DNA of 37,839 bases from Candidatus Saccharimonadota bacterium (GTDB taxonomy: Bacteria > Patescibacteriota > Saccharimonadia > Saccharimonadales > Saccharimonadaceae). Below the pieces are notes generated by a model. The model did not search any database, was not told where the DNA came from, and was given only the letters and a program-made list of their open reading frames with translations. Location: positions 1 through 37,839 of the forward strand of contig JAFOJO010000008.1 of NCBI GenBank assembly GCA_017421325.1, in the 5' to 3' direction. Of the stretch, positions 37,201-37,839 are shown piece after piece (position 1 is the first letter of the stretch; every line of letters starts with the position of its first letter). The position numbers and the translations under genes were made by a program.

Positions 37201-37839
37201 ATGCCTATTTCAAAGAAAAACAAACCATCACTCGAAACGATGGTGAAAAATATCCATAAAAAAACACGTAATCAAGTGCGTAACTACTTTAATAATCGCG
37301 GTATTAACGATGAAAGTATGGATAAATATATACTCGGTTTAATAAAGCAAGGTGACGATACAAGATATATGATTCCTGTTCTAGATAGAGATGGTAAAGT
37401 GGCCTACGTTAAACTTAGGCGGACTCCCTCTGATGAATCTACTGAGACCGTAGCAAAAGTAATGGGATCGAAAACGCCAATCCCAAAATATGAAATCTAC
37501 CCACTTGGTACAAAACCAGTACTCGTTGGTGAAGACCAATTAATAAAAAGTACCTCGGTTGATGTCTTAATATGTAATGGAGAACTAGACCGTATTATCG
37601 CCATCCAAGATGGTGTTAAAATGCCAGTGGTCACCGGTGGGTGTAGCGCACAAGAATTCAAAGACGAATGGATCAATGCGCTGAAGAATATGCGCAATAT
37701 CTACATTTGCCTTAAAAATGATAGTGATATTGAGGAGCTTGCAGATCGTCTTTCTAATATGATCCCGTCAGCATCTATTTATAAGATATCACTACCTTTT
37801 GACGAAAGAGAAAAAGATCTTACGGATTATTTTGTAGAA
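37201..37839 (+). CDS. TOPRIM/primase-like protein, cut by the window end
   Basis: 213 codons are visible and the frame is open to the edge. The N-terminal part (SLETMVKNIHKKTRNQVRNYFNNRGI) is helical; the ILGLIKQGDDTRYMIPVLDRDGKVAYVKLRR section matches the RNA polymerase-like part of mobile-element primases. DVLICNGELDRIIAIQDG holds the TOPRIM glutamate; VVTGGCS and IYICLKNDSD provide the glycine loop and DxD. Phage or plasmid replicative primases and helicase-primases are the likely relatives. It begins one base after the TAA of the broken small gene. Confidence 0.75.
   Translation, partial: MPISKKNKPSLETMVKNIHKKTRNQVRNYFNNRGINDESMDKYILGLIKQGDDTRYMIPVLDRDGKVAYVKLRRTPSDESTETVAKVMGSKTPIPKYEIYPLGTKPVLVGEDQLIKSTSVDVLICNGELDRIIAIQDGVKMPVVTGGCSAQEFKDEWINALKNMRNIYICLKNDSDIEELADRLSNMIPSASIYKISLPFDEREKDLTDYFVE

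Overview
The window reads as chromosomal DNA from a Patescibacteria/CPR bacterium, most likely Saccharibacteria (TM7). The grounds are the compact operons, a complete type IV pilus locus beside rpsF-ssb-rpsR-efp, very short ribosomal proteins, FISUMP-type surface proteins, and promoters placed so close to ATG codons that the mRNAs should be leaderless. TGA is used as an ordinary stop, so this is not a UGA=Gly lineage. The taxonomic call is inference from gene content and style.

Layout. (1) 1-3022: the 3' end of a surface protein, then ftsK. (2) 3207-5657: rpsF-ssb-rpsR-efp from one promoter, then a TlyA-like methyltransferase gene invaded by GC-rich palindromes. (3) 5816-17278: type IV pilus locus pilM-pilN-pilO-(small protein)-pilB-pilT-pilC, three major-pilin-like genes (one a pseudogene), prepilin peptidase pilD and a minor pilin. 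(4) 17280-24198: a Xer recombinase, ackA, an amino-acid ABC transporter operon, a structured RNA, tRNA-Arg, a SurA-like protein and an AbrB-PIN toxin-antitoxin pair under an array of 19-bp-spaced operators. (5) 24344-27158: two small conserved genes, a FISUMP/InlB-repeat surface protein and a second copy of the structured RNA. (6) 27261-37839: an AT-richer accessory region with hypothetical membrane proteins, an operon of tiny membrane proteins ending in a predicted cell-surface HNH nuclease, two probable frameshifts, one in-frame nonsense codon and a TOPRIM/primase-like gene cut by the window end.

How the genes work together. The pilus genes form a complete machine: PilM/N/O platform, PilB and PilT motors, PilC, pilins and PilD. 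In an epibiont, pili, surface proteins, an amino-acid importer and a surface nuclease would fit attachment to a host and nutrient or DNA uptake. That integration is inference.

Most striking non-coding features. (a) Two ~150-nt RNAs (22049-22200 and 27009-27158, minus strand) have different stem sequences but the same fold. Each has a conserved GNRA-capped core that can also pair in full with a downstream U-tailed terminator strand, and each sits upstream of a minus-strand gene or operon. (b) A family of long GC-rich palindromes lies between genes and, in one case, in frame inside a protein gene, like Rickettsia palindromic elements. (c) -10 boxes recur 6-8 nt before start codons. (d) A six-site, 19-20-bp-periodic operator array covers the toxin-antitoxin promoter.
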